Source: Candidatus Saccharibacteria bacterium UBA949 (GTDB taxonomy: Bacteria; Patescibacteriota; Saccharimonadia; Saccharimonadales; Saccharimonadaceae). From it: a stretch of DNA of 10,740 bases. Of this stretch, positions 1 through 7,412 are shown piece by piece; position 1 is the stretch's first letter, and every line of letters starts with the position of its first letter. A model generated the notes under the pieces. The model did no database searches, was not told the DNA's origin, and worked only from the letters and a program-made list of their open reading frames with translations. Where the stretch lies: the NCBI GenBank assembly GCA_002293245.1, contig DBCV01000001.1:1-10740 (forward strand). The letters run 5' to 3'. The position numbers and the translations under genes were made by a program.

Positions 1-3000
1 ATTTTGAACCTGCCTGCGACGGCCAAGGTGAGTTACAGTAACGACGATGGAAGTACTTGGTATTACGCGCCGGCAGGAGGAAACGGGGCAGAAGATTGCA
101 ATGTGACGGCGTTTAGGGTTGAGCTGGGTGATTTGTCGGCACCGGCGAATATGTTGAGCGGCGAGATGAGGCTGGAGGCTGTGTCGGGTGTGGCGGAGTA
201 CGACGAAGTCGTGATGGATGTGCTGAAAGGCAAGACGATTAGTGGCGTGGCGGCTGGAGCATCACATACTTGTGTGATAGCGGACGGAAAAGTATATTGT
301 TGGGGTAGCGACAATTATGGGCAACTGGGAGACGCGAATTATGTTTCTGCGGCTGAGCCGATTGCTGTGGATGACTCGGGGGTCTTAAAGGATAAAGTCC
401 TCACTCAGATTTCCGCACAAGAAAACACAACTTGCGCTATCGATACGGATGGTAAGGCGTATTGTTGGGGCCGTGGGTACTATGGGATGCTCGGCAACGG
501 ATCAACAAATGATGTAAACACGCCAGCGGCAGTAACCGACAATGGAGTGTTGGCGGGCAAACAATTAACGCAGATTGACGTTGGTAGGTATCACGTATGC
601 GCGCTGGACAGTATTGGATGGGCTTATTGTTGGGGAATGGGAACGAGTGGACAGCTAGGAAATGGTCAAAATCTGGGTTCATCCGAGCCAGTGCTAGTGA
701 CCGAACCATATCCTGACGGTAAATTTACGCAAATTGTAAGCGGGGCAGCTTTCACTTGCGGAATCGGCGCCGCAGACCAGAGCGCATATTGCTGGGGAGC
801 TAACAATCTGGGGCAACTTGGAAATGACGCGTCATCATTAACTACAAGAAATGTACCGACACTGGTAAAGTCTGACGGCGTACTGAACGGCTTGACAATT
901 GAAAAGCTATCCGCTACATATGATACGATATGCGCAATTGCTTCGGACGGAAAACCGTATTGCTGGGGTAGTTCATCTAACGGGATGCTGGGAAATGGCG
1001 GTGGCACTTACGGTACTGTCCCCGTAGCCGTAGTTACTACTGGTGTTTTGAGTGAGAAACGATTAGTTGATATCGAAAGCGGCACTTATTCTTTTTGCGC
1101 GGTTGACGAAGCGAGATCCGCTTACTGTTGGGGGCTAAATACCTACTCACAGTTGGGTGACGAGACAACGGATACTGGCACTGTTCCGGTGGCGGCGATA
1201 GTTACGGACGATATGGATAACAAAACGATTTCGCGCATTACGCTGGGGGCTTACCATACATGCGCTGTGATGATGGATGGCCAGATGTATTGTTGGGGTT
1301 ATGATGGCAACGGACAGTTGGGCGACGGGGAGACTCTGGATAGTTCAGATTCGACGCATAAGACAGCGGTGAAGGTTGAAACCATGCGAGAAATAGCGAA
1401 GAGCGAGACTGTCAGACCGTTCCAGGCGGATGTTGTGAATATTGAGAGCTATGGGTCAACCTCTTGCGCAGTGAAAGACGGTAAGGCGTATTGTTGGGGA
1501 GATAATATATACGGAAAATTGGGCGATGGTACAACAAAGTCGAGCCCGGTTGCTGTTGAAGTAAAAATGGAAGGCGAGTTGGCTGGAAAAATGGTTAAAG
1601 ATGTGCGGGCTAGTTTAGACCACTCTTGCTTGCTGACGACTGAAGGGAAAGTGTATTGCTGGGGCGTGAATAACGGAGGTCAAATTGGCGACGGCACGAT
1701 GATAAACAAGTTGTCGCCAACAGCGATTGATATGACGGGAGAACTATCAGGGAAGACGATTCAGAGTATATCGTTGGGGTCGGGATTTACCTGCGCGCTA
1801 GCTTCGGACGGAAAAGTCTATTGCTGGGGAGTAAATACTAACGGTTCAATTGGCAACGGAGAGGTATTTGGGAACTTCTTATCTCCAACGGCAGTGGACA
1901 CTTCCGGCGTGCTGGCGGGTAAGACAGTAAAGGAAGTGAAGTCGACCTACCTGTCCACTTGCGTTTTGGACATGGAAGGTAAAGCATATTGTTGGGGGCT
2001 GGGGGCAATTGGCAATGGTACGACTCAAAGTACGTCCCCCTCGGCAGTTGATACCTCTGGCGTACTTAGTGGTAAAACGTTGAAAAAGATTGGTGTGGGA
2101 TATATGAGTTCTTGTGCTATGGATACACAAAATGAGGTGTATTGCTGGGGTATGAATGAAACGGGTCAATTAGGGGATGGGACGACGACGATGTCATATG
2201 TCCCGGTACGAGTTAAATTGGATGGTGAACTGGCCGGAAAGACGGTAGAACAACTGACGGTTGGGTATTCGCATTCGTGCGTTATTGCCTCGGATGATCG
2301 GCTATATTGTTGGGGGTCAAATATGTATGGTGCGTTGGGTAGCGGTAACCCAGACGAGAGCTTTAGCGATCCTGGTTCGTTCAAAACCGAGCCTACGGCG
2401 GTAGAGACGGCTGGTAGCGTAATGGATGGAAAGGCGATAAGATCTGTCGACGCTGGCGCGTTCTATACATGTGCAATGGATTACGAGGATTATGCGTATT
2501 GTTGGGGGTGGGATACGTACGGAATGTTGGGGCAGGGTCATTTAGACCATACCCAAAAACAGTACAATATTGAACCAAACTATGTACTAATAGGAGCGGG
2601 TCGACCAACTTCGGTGCAGGATGCGACCATATTGTCGGCGGAAGCGGAGGCGGTGATAGTGAACTACGAGAGTTTGTACATTGATCAGGTAGCGGGACCG
2701 ACGATCTTCCCGAATGCGCAATATCCGGACACGGAAGGATCAGTAGATTATTACTTTAAGCAAACTGATGGCGCGACTTGTGACATCAGCAGTCCAGATG
2801 TGCCGGGGTTTGGCAGTCCGGTCTGGACAGCACCGGCCAATGCGACGACCTCAACTTTGATAAATATCTCTGGGTTGGATAAAAATGTAAGGAATTGGTG
2901 TGTGGTGGCGGATTATAAAGATTCGGGGGACGTGATTTCGACGGCGCGGATGAGTTATGGGTCGCCGGATAATCCGTATATTAAATTTGGCGTGAAAGTG

Positions 3001-5169
3001 AGTGAGGATGCGGTTGCGACGAAGATTCAGAACAATGCGAGCATTGACACGACCACGCCGGAAATCACGAAAGAGAATAATGACGATGACTACGAGTTTC
3101 GAGTGCCTCTGGCCGACTTGAGTCTAGTCAAGACAGTAGATTGGGCGGCTGTAAGCGCGGAAGATCTGGTTGGCGGCACGAAACAATTAACATATACTAT
3201 GGCAATAACGAATGGTGGACCGAACGATGCGTATAAACCGGTAGTGACGGATATTCTGCCACTTGAGCTGCACTTTGTGAGTGCCGAGCAGATTAGTTCT
3301 TCGGACGGAGCAGACGGCGAGAGCACGGTGAGTTTTGTGTGCACCGGAGCGGGCAGCACGGTCACTTGCAGTTCGGACAGCTTGTTGAAGGCGGGAGAAT
3401 CAGCGAAGATTGAGCTAGTGGTGACGATTGATATTAGCGTAGCCAATAATAGCAGATTGAATAATATCGCTTGCGTGACATCCGGAACAGTGGACGCGGA
3501 GACGAGCGACAACTGCGATGCGGTGATCACGACTATTACCACGGCACCGAATGTGTGGGCGAAGAAGACCGGTGCGGCGGTGGCGAATATCGGCAAGAGG
3601 ATTGAGTACACGATTGAGTTTGGGAACAACGGAAATGCGCCGGCCGAGGATTTCTCACTGACTGATACTCTACCAGAGGGTTTGACTGTGGTGGCCGACT
3701 CGTTCGCGGTCACGATGAGCGACGGGGTGGCGCCTGTGAGTTGCAGCGTAGCTTTTGGCAATCCGCGTCGAGTAAACTGCTTCATAACCGATGGCAGTGC
3801 TTTGCCGGCGGGAGTAAGCGGTGCGGTGACGATGTTGGTGGAGGTGGCGAATAACCAGCAGCTTGTTGACGATGCTGCGGTGCTTTCGAATGAGGTATGC
3901 GCGAGCACGACATCTACCCAAACTGACATTTCGGATGACTGCGATGACCACGATGTGCGAGTTGTGCCGGGGGAGCTGGGTGCGATTGGCGGATATGTGT
4001 ATATCGACACGGATTTGGATGGTCATTTTGATATGGGTGATGACGAGAAAGGTATGGCGGGAGTGACGGTGACGCTGACTGGCGTTGACACGAAAGGCCG
4101 GGAAGTGAGTATGTCAACTACGACTGAAGAAGATGGTTCGTACTACTTTGGCAATCTATACCCGGGCGCGTATGATATTACCGAGAGCCAACCAGATAAT
4201 TACAATAGTACGGCCTCTACCTCTGGCTATTTTATGCTGAATGAATATGGCTTCCCAGAGTATTCGGACGACGAAAGCGAGGGCAAGGGTATGTTGCAGA
4301 TTGGTAGCGATGCGGATCCCAACTTGGTGACGGGAATTGTGATCCGGGAGGGGGACTATAGTCAGCACAATGACTTTGGCGAAGTGTCGGGAACGATTGG
4401 TAACTACGTGTGGCTGGATGCGGACTGGGATGGCTTTGCGGATGCCGAAGAAAGAGGTATAGCTGGGGTAGAGATGTCGCTATATCGGGATATGGATGGC
4501 GATGGACGTGTGACTGCGAATGACCTGCTGGTGACGACTACGTTTACGGACGACCGTGGATACTATTACTTTAGAGGGCTGGACCTGGCGCATGGGCCAC
4601 AGTACCTAGTGGCCGTGACAGACTGCGACGAGGTTTTGGCTAGCTCTGACTTATTGCCGACATACGTGGATGATGATGCCTATTATGACGACGATGGATA
4701 TTCGGCTAACCGAAAAGATGGCGGAGCTTACGGCGCTTTGATTGAGTTAATACTAGATATTGAGTTTCCGGAGATACAGCCAGCTGCGACAAAGTTGCGG
4801 GAAGACGGCGGCGAAGTAGTTGCCTTGGCAACTCAGGCTATTGCGGTGCGAAAACCACGGATGTTGTTGGCGGCAGATGGGACGGTTGATTCGACGACCA
4901 ACTTGACCGCAGACTTCGGCTTTGCGACAGAAGAAGTTGTTGAGCCGCCGGTGACGCCGCCGACACCAACTGCAACCGTAACTCCAACGCCAACACCTAC
5001 ACCTACACCAGGTGATGGTGGAAAAACACCAGAAACGCCCAATACTGGGTTTGGATTCTTAGGCGGCGATGTACTGGTACCGGTGGGTATCACTGGTGCA
5101 GTAGCGACGATTAGTGGACTGGCGTTTGCTGGTTATAGAATAAGGAGGGGAAAGAATGAAAAAAGGTAA
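1..5169 (+). CDS. Giant sortase-anchored surface protein, double RCC1 propeller (5' end missing)
   Basis: The reading frame is open from base 1, so the true start and signal peptide lie upstream; residue numbers here count from the codon at base 4 (1721 residues). Domains in order: about 76-450 seven RCC1-type repeats; about 473-860 seven more; about 1037-1181 and 1183-1319 two DUF11 domains, with ITNGGPNDA and EFGNNGNAPAEDF as typical cores; about 1326-1460 and 1463-1640 two SdrD-B-like domains with Asp-rich loops such as DTDLDGHFD and DADWDGFAD, plus an EF-hand-like DMDGDGRVTAND loop; about 1647-1669 a Pro/Thr stalk; ETPNTG at 1677-1682, a membrane helix at about 1689-1711 and a basic RIRRGKNEKR tail. 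This order is that of a Gram-positive-type cell-wall protein with an LPXTG-like signal whose Leu is replaced by Thr. A role in adhesion or host contact is inference. It ends inside the start of the next gene, suggesting translational coupling. Confidence 0.93.
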   Translation: MLNLPATAKVSYSNDDGSTWYYAPAGGNGAEDCNVTAFRVELGDLSAPANMLSGEMRLEAVSGVAEYDEVVMDVLKGKTISGVAAGASHTCVIADGKVYCWGSDNYGQLGDANYVSAAEPIAVDDSGVLKDKVLTQISAQENTTCAIDTDGKAYCWGRGYYGMLGNGSTNDVNTPAAVTDNGVLAGKQLTQIDVGRYHVCALDSIGWAYCWGMGTSGQLGNGQNLGSSEPVLVTEPYPDGKFTQIVSGAAFTCGIGAADQSAYCWGANNLGQLGNDASSLTTRNVPTLVKSDGVLNGLTIEKLSATYDTICAIASDGKPYCWGSSSNGMLGNGGGTYGTVPVAVVTTGVLSEKRLVDIESGTYSFCAVDEARSAYCWGLNTYSQLGDETTDTGTVPVAAIVTDDMDNKTISRITLGAYHTCAVMMDGQMYCWGYDGNGQLGDGETLDSSDSTHKTAVKVETMREIAKSETVRPFQADVVNIESYGSTSCAVKDGKAYCWGDNIYGKLGDGTTKSSPVAVEVKMEGELAGKMVKDVRASLDHSCLLTTEGKVYCWGVNNGGQIGDGTMINKLSPTAIDMTGELSGKTIQSISLGSGFTCALASDGKVYCWGVNTNGSIGNGEVFGNFLSPTAVDTSGVLAGKTVKEVKSTYLSTCVLDMEGKAYCWGLGAIGNGTTQSTSPSAVDTSGVLSGKTLKKIGVGYMSSCAMDTQNEVYCWGMNETGQLGDGTTTMSYVPVRVKLDGELAGKTVEQLTVGYSHSCVIASDDRLYCWGSNMYGALGSGNPDESFSDPGSFKTEPTAVETAGSVMDGKAIRSVDAGAFYTCAMDYEDYAYCWGWDTYGMLGQGHLDHTQKQYNIEPNYVLIGAGRPTSVQDATILSAEAEAVIVNYESLYIDQVAGPTIFPNAQYPDTEGSVDYYFKQTDGATCDISSPDVPGFGSPVWTAPANATTSTLINISGLDKNVRNWCVVADYKDSGDVISTARMSYGSPDNPYIKFGVKVSEDAVATKIQNNASIDTTTPEITKENNDDDYEFRVPLADLSLVKTVDWAAVSAEDLVGGTKQLTYTMAITNGGPNDAYKPVVTDILPLELHFVSAEQISSSDGADGESTVSFVCTGAGSTVTCSSDSLLKAGESAKIELVVTIDISVANNSRLNNIACVTSGTVDAETSDNCDAVITTITTAPNVWAKKTGAAVANIGKRIEYTIEFGNNGNAPAEDFSLTDTLPEGLTVVADSFAVTMSDGVAPVSCSVAFGNPRRVNCFITDGSALPAGVSGAVTMLVEVANNQQLVDDAAVLSNEVCASTTSTQTDISDDCDDHDVRVVPGELGAIGGYVYIDTDLDGHFDMGDDEKGMAGVTVTLTGVDTKGREVSMSTTTEEDGSYYFGNLYPGAYDITESQPDNYNSTASTSGYFMLNEYGFPEYSDDESEGKGMLQIGSDADPNLVTGIVIREGDYSQHNDFGEVSGTIGNYVWLDADWDGFADAEERGIAGVEMSLYRDMDGDGRVTANDLLVTTTFTDDRGYYYFRGLDLAHGPQYLVAVTDCDEVLASSDLLPTYVDDDAYYDDDGYSANRKDGGAYGALIELILDIEFPEIQPAATKLREDGGEVVALATQAIAVRKPRMLLAADGTVDSTTNLTADFGFATEEVVEPPVTPPTPTATVTPTPTPTPTPGDGGKTPETPNTGFGFLGGDVLVPVGITGAVATISGLAFAGYRIRRGKNEKR
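229..1380 (+). repeat. RCC1 repeats 1-7 (first beta-propeller)
   Basis: Seven tandem repeats of about 50-60 residues, each ending in YCWG followed by a stretch like xxxGQLGD or xxxGMLGN, and each opening with a GKT/AxxIxxG-like strand. Seven blades is the number that closes an RCC1 propeller. Each blade carries a second Cys about 9-11 residues before the YCWG Cys (pattern xxCAIxxDGKxYCWG). At the DNA level the tattgttgggg-type core recurs, so the array could recombine. Confidence 0.9.
1420..2580 (+). repeat. RCC1 repeats 8-14 (second beta-propeller)
   Basis: Seven further repeats with the same Cys pair and YCWG core, separated from the first seven by a linker of about 30 residues (around TMREIAKSETVRP) that lacks the motif. 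Repeat 11 is shortened after YCWG (GLGAIGNG instead of a full xxxGQLGN stretch). The 7 + linker + 7 arrangement is read directly from the protein sequence; that they form two closed propellers is inferred from the family. Confidence 0.88.
5142..5148 (+). promoter_or_regulatory. Strong Shine-Dalgarno for the 5156 gene
   Basis: AAGGAGG lies 7 bases before the ATG at 5156 and inside the last codons of the surface-protein gene. It fixes the start of the downstream gene and shows that its 14-base overlap with the upstream gene is genuine. Confidence 0.85.
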
Positions 5170-5596
5170 AACAAAGTGGTTGATTATTGCGGTAGCCGTG
5201 ATTGGTGCGGTAGGAGTGGGCTGGCTGTTGATGCGGAAAATAACTCTGCCGGTAGAGATTGTAAAGATCGAGACGAACAATGCGTTGAGTTCGCGAATGG
5301 TTGGCGCGGTGGCGAAGGATCGATTCGGAGTTGGCGAGCCGGTGATGTTGTATTTTGAGTACAACGATGCAAGAGTTGGGGATAAGGTGGATTTTGAGGT
5401 GACGGATAAGGACGGCGCCGTGGTTAAGAGCGGGGCGACCACGGTTTTGCGACCAGGGGAAGGTGATGACAAAAATGGCCGGCGATATGTTTCGATTGTG
5501 AATACTGGCTCAACGGAATTGGGTACCGGAAAGTATAAGATTGTGCTTTCGGTGGATGGGCGAGAGGTGGCGTCGACGAGGTTTGGGGTGGAGTAG
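5156..5596 (+). CDS. Small membrane-anchored extracellular beta-domain protein
   Basis: 146 residues. It starts MKKGKTKW and runs into one hydrophobic helix at about residues 8-27 (LIIAVAVIGAVGVGWLLM), then about 118 residues outside the membrane. The outer part alternates short strands with phrases such as VMLYFEYNDARVGDKVDFEV, GKYKIVLSVDGREVAS and a final FGVE. This resembles an Ig-like or carrier-type beta sandwich, but I recognise no named family. There is no lipobox Cys and no Cys at all in the outer domain, so it is a signal-anchor protein rather than a lipoprotein. The 14-base overlap with the giant surface gene and the strong ribosome site imply co-translation and a related job at the envelope, for example as a partner or accessory factor; that role is inference. 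Confidence 0.85.
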   Translation: MKKGKTKWLIIAVAVIGAVGVGWLLMRKITLPVEIVKIETNNALSSRMVGAVAKDRFGVGEPVMLYFEYNDARVGDKVDFEVTDKDGAVVKSGATTVLRPGEGDDKNGRRYVSIVNTGSTELGTGKYKIVLSVDGREVASTRFGVE

Positions 5597-5841
5597 GGGA
5601 ATCTAGGCGATTGTGTGGTAAGAATATAATCATGGCGCTTATTGGTGATGTACAGCTGTAGCGTTATGGTGGCGCACATATTAGAAAGCTGTAACCTCAT
5701 GCCGTAATATCAGCAGTCTCACCGAGCAAACACAAGTAGAAAAACTCGCGAAGAAAAGACCATCTGGTTGGAGTAATTCGACCTTAGCGTGCCTGAGAAC
5801 TAGCTGAGCAATACCATACAATATGGGCCGACGTTAGCACC
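5597..5841 (+). other. Intergenic stretch with no recognised gene
   Basis: About 245 bases follow the 146-residue protein. I find no tRNA, tmRNA or RNase P landmarks and no convincing terminator for the upstream operon. A TATAAT at 5625-5630 has no matching -35 box. A 7-base inverted repeat (TACAGCT at 5651-5657, AGCTGTA at 5687-5693) is present but is not followed by a T-run. Nothing else can be supported. Confidence 0.5.
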
Positions 5842-5870
5842 TTGTTATTTTTCCACATACAGGCTATACT
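5842..5870 (+). promoter_or_regulatory. Sigma70-type promoter of RNA-1
   Basis: TTGTTA at 5842-5847 and TATACT at 5865-5870 are separated by exactly 17 bases. Transcription would start near 5876-5878, which is where the long terminal stem of RNA-1 begins. The match between predicted start and stem edge supports both. Confidence 0.7.
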
Positions 5871-5876
5871 GAAAGG

Positions 5877-5996
5877 GCTTAGATCAATAATAAGATACAT
5901 AATGCGTGGTTGTTCCCAGAGATGGCAGCCGTGCAAAGTAATAGGGCGCAACCCGTCTTGTTATTGGTCTAAGCAACCCGTGCGGTTGCCTTTTTT
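5877..5996 (+). ncRNA. RNA-1: long-stem structured small RNA or leader
   Basis: Roughly 120 bases between a good promoter and an intrinsic terminator. 5877-5894 pairs with 5957-5974 over 18 positions, with only two U-G wobbles and no mismatch on the plus strand. Inside, 5908-5917 (GGTTGTTCCC) pairs with 5944-5953 (GGGCGCAACC) at 9 of 10 positions, closing a 26-base apical loop; a lopsided internal loop (5895-5907 against 5954-5956) separates the two helices. The next gene starts 52 bases after the terminator T-run. It could be a free small RNA or a transcription-attenuating leader for 6048-6762. It lacks the GGAA apical loop expected of SRP RNA and is shorter than a usual 6S RNA. Identity is unknown; the fold was made by eye. 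Confidence 0.6.
5973..5996 (+). terminator. Intrinsic terminator of RNA-1
   Basis: GCAACC (5973-5978) pairs with GGTTGC (5984-5989) around a CGTGC loop, followed by CTTTTTT. Its 5' arm overlaps the last two paired bases of the RNA-1 terminal stem, and the same GCAACCCGT 9-mer occurs once more inside RNA-1 at 5948-5956. Confidence 0.75.
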
Positions 5997-6047
5997 GTCG
6001 CAGGCAATTGTCGGGCAATAAGTAAGGCGGCAAGAGGAGTGAAAGCA

Positions 6048-6380
6048 ATGGGAATATATGATGCTGACGAGTCAGCGGCACCGAGGGTAAAGAAAGTAGA
6101 ACTACGGTATAGAGAGGGTAGCAAGTTTTGGGAGTATTACGGTAGAGCGAAGGAGTATAACAAGTATATGATTTTGGCTTTCATACTCTTTTTTCCGGCT
6201 TACATCGTGCTTGGCATGTTATCCATCACTAATATAAATAAGGCTTTAGAATATAAACATAATGGAGATGAGAAAAATGCAGCAGTTAAGATCAAGAATA
6301 ATTCGCTGTTCGGCATAGTTTTTTGGGTAATAGCTATCACATCCCTAGCAATATTCATATCTTTTTCACGGATGAGTTAA
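6048..6380 (+). CDS. CD225/dispanin-like two-helix membrane protein
   Basis: 110 residues. ATG at 6048 is preferred over GTG at 6039 because the GTG lies in the ribosome site AGAGGAG. A charged N-terminal 40 residues is followed by a helix at about 41-60 (MILAFILFFPAYIVLGMLSI), a polar hairpin TNINKALEYKHNGDEKNAAVKIKNN and a second helix at about 87-107. The order helix, small-residue turn, Asn/Lys-rich loop with GD(E)xxA, second helix is that of the CD225/dispanin group, known in bacteria as small membrane proteins of mostly unknown role. The family assignment is from pattern memory and moderate. It follows RNA-1 and lies 13 bases before the next small membrane protein, so the two probably share a transcript that may be controlled by RNA-1. 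Confidence 0.75.
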   Translation: MGIYDADESAAPRVKKVELRYREGSKFWEYYGRAKEYNKYMILAFILFFPAYIVLGMLSITNINKALEYKHNGDEKNAAVKIKNNSLFGIVFWVIAITSLAIFISFSRMS

Positions 6381-6393
6381 GAGGGTGGCATGT

Positions 6394-6762
6394 ATGAAGG
6401 AGAAGAGATCAAAGCGAGCAGTGATAGTTGTTGTAAGTATAGTGCTTTTAGGGTTGGTGAGTTTAGCTGCAGTTGGGTTTGAGGAATGGATAAAAAGTGG
6501 TCGAAGACCAGACAAGATAACACCAGCAGGTGCCGTGTTTAAGGGCGTAAACAACAAAGACAAGATAAATGATGCAAAAAGTAATTTCCTTGATTGGATC
6601 GAGGATAGTGGCAACGGTTACGGTCTGGATTACCGCGCATGGAATTGTGTTCTTGGCGTAATACCGGAAGACGTTTGGCTGGATGTATACGAAACAAAAT
6701 CGTTTTATAGAGCGACGGACTGGGCTAACGGCCACCATGGGAGTGCGCAACACTGTATTTAA
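6394..6762 (+). CDS. Small single-helix exported protein, unknown
   Basis: 122 residues from ATG 6394 (ribosome site GAGGGTGG just after the previous stop; a GTG at 6385 sits within it). Basic MKEKRSKR start, one helix at about 9-28 (AVIVVVSIVLLGLVSLAAVG), then an outer domain with two Cys (AWNCVLG and the penultimate QHCI). The gene stops just after HHGSAQHCI, while the next frame stays open to 6916 with protein-like sequence, so the C terminus may be the product of a frameshift. No family recognised. It lies in a two-gene unit with the CD225-like protein. Confidence 0.65.
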   Translation: MKEKRSKRAVIVVVSIVLLGLVSLAAVGFEEWIKSGRRPDKITPAGAVFKGVNNKDKINDAKSNFLDWIEDSGNGYGLDYRAWNCVLGVIPEDVWLDVYETKSFYRATDWANGHHGSAQHCI

Positions 6763-6916
6763 CCGACTTACAAAGGGTTGTTTTATAATAATGTTGACAG
6801 GTGGTATTGTTTATGTTGACGTTGAGTCTGCCAATCTGGAGCCGATTTTCATGAGCGGGAAAGTGTTTGGTGGATTAGAACGGATTGACTATTACGACGA
6901 GGAAGATTGTTTGTAA
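6737..6916 (+). CDS. Short ORF or frameshifted tail of the preceding gene
   Basis: This frame is +1 relative to the preceding gene and overlaps its end. From ATG 6737 it would give 59 residues, from ATG 6791 41 residues (MLTGGIVYVDVES... ending DEEDCL). Neither ATG has a ribosome site. The sequence reads like part of an exported protein: a hydrophobic CFIIMLTGGIVYVDV segment, an acidic end and a terminal Cys. The lack of a start signal favours its being the detached tail of the 6394 gene, or decay, over an independent gene. Confidence 0.35.
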   Translation: MGVRNTVFNRLTKGCFIIMLTGGIVYVDVESANLEPIFMSGKVFGGLERIDYYDEEDCL

Positions 6917-6991
6917 GGACGTTGAGATGGATGAAGACAGCAAAGTGTATCCAACGCTTTGAAAAATATAAATCGCGACTTCTTCTTGCGG

Positions 6992-7000
6992 TGCTATGAT
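6992..7000 (+). promoter_or_regulatory. Extended -10 promoter for the 7038 gene
   Basis: TGCTATGAT matches the TGnTATAAT extended -10 form. I see no good -35 box. Start of transcription would be near 7007, about 30 bases before the ATG at 7038. Confidence 0.4.
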
Positions 7001-7037
7001 AATTATAGGGGGCAAAATAATAATAAAAGGAGATTCA

Positions 7038-7412
7038 ATGGGATCTATAGCACAAGAACTTGCTAAGGAATTATTAAGCGAGGCAAAGAAAAAATTGTAC
7101 GAAAGGAAGGCTATCAAAACCACCAGTGATAATATATCTAAACTTGGGTATGACGCACTTCACCGCATAAATCAACTTTTTTACGACAAGAATACTGATT
7201 CGTACAAGAGTGTTGTTGAATTGAATCAGGCTGGATTTGATGTATCTCCGATGGATGTTTTACTGGCGAAAAAGGGTGCTATAACCCCAATTTCCTGCCG
7301 GAAGCCCAGTTTGCAAGAAATGCCGCCTGTAAGTGGACAAACAATGTTCGATATTGTATCTGCGAGCCTCAATCCGGAAGTTGAAGTATTTGCTCGCCAT
7401 AAGCTAAGTTGA
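7038..7412 (+). CDS. Soluble hypothetical protein, 124 residues
   Basis: ATG 7038 has AAGGAG 5 bases upstream and is preferred over an upstream in-frame ATG at 6996 that lacks a ribosome site and would add a low-complexity MIIIGGKIII lead. The N-terminal 30 residues (MGSIAQELAKELLSEAKKKLYERKA) should form an amphipathic helix. The middle (SVVELNQAGFDVSPMDVLLAKKG) is Leu/Val-rich and the protein ends FARHKLS. There is no signal peptide or membrane helix, and no family is recognised. The TGA stop at 7410-7412 is followed in the same frame by 41 open codons of protein-like sequence, so the protein may be cut short relative to its ancestor. Confidence 0.6.
   Translation: MGSIAQELAKELLSEAKKKLYERKAIKTTSDNISKLGYDALHRINQLFYDKNTDSYKSVVELNQAGFDVSPMDVLLAKKGAITPISCRKPSLQEMPPVSGQTMFDIVSASLNPEVEVFARHKLS

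Noticed and set aside
3090..4010. 306-residue minus-strand ORF inside the giant gene
   Set aside because: It is antisense to well-defined DUF11 domains, Ser/Thr-rich with no domain, and arises from the codon bias of the real gene.
4981..5012. Short tandem ACACCT-like repeat as a phase-variable tract
   Set aside because: Too short and imperfect; it simply encodes the Pro/Thr stalk.
5059..5700. 213-residue minus-strand ORF across the 146-residue gene
   Set aside because: It lies antisense to two clear overlapping genes with good start signals and has low-complexity composition without a domain.
5597..5860. Possible tmRNA (a GCAAACACAAGT stretch recalls a tag reading frame)
   Set aside because: The frame ends in Trp-Leu-Glu rather than a hydrophobic tag end, and no tRNA-like 5' and 3' ends are present.
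5877..5996. RNA-1 as SRP RNA or 6S RNA
   Set aside because: It lacks the conserved SRP apical sequence with its GGAA loop, and its length and very lopsided internal loop do not fit typical 6S RNA.
5902..6021. ORF through RNA-1 (starts MRGCSQRWQPCK) with Trp and Cys codons, resembling an amino-acid attenuator leader peptide
   Set aside because: No ribosome site before the ATG at 5902, the frame runs through the terminator instead of ending before it, and RNA secondary structure explains the region better.
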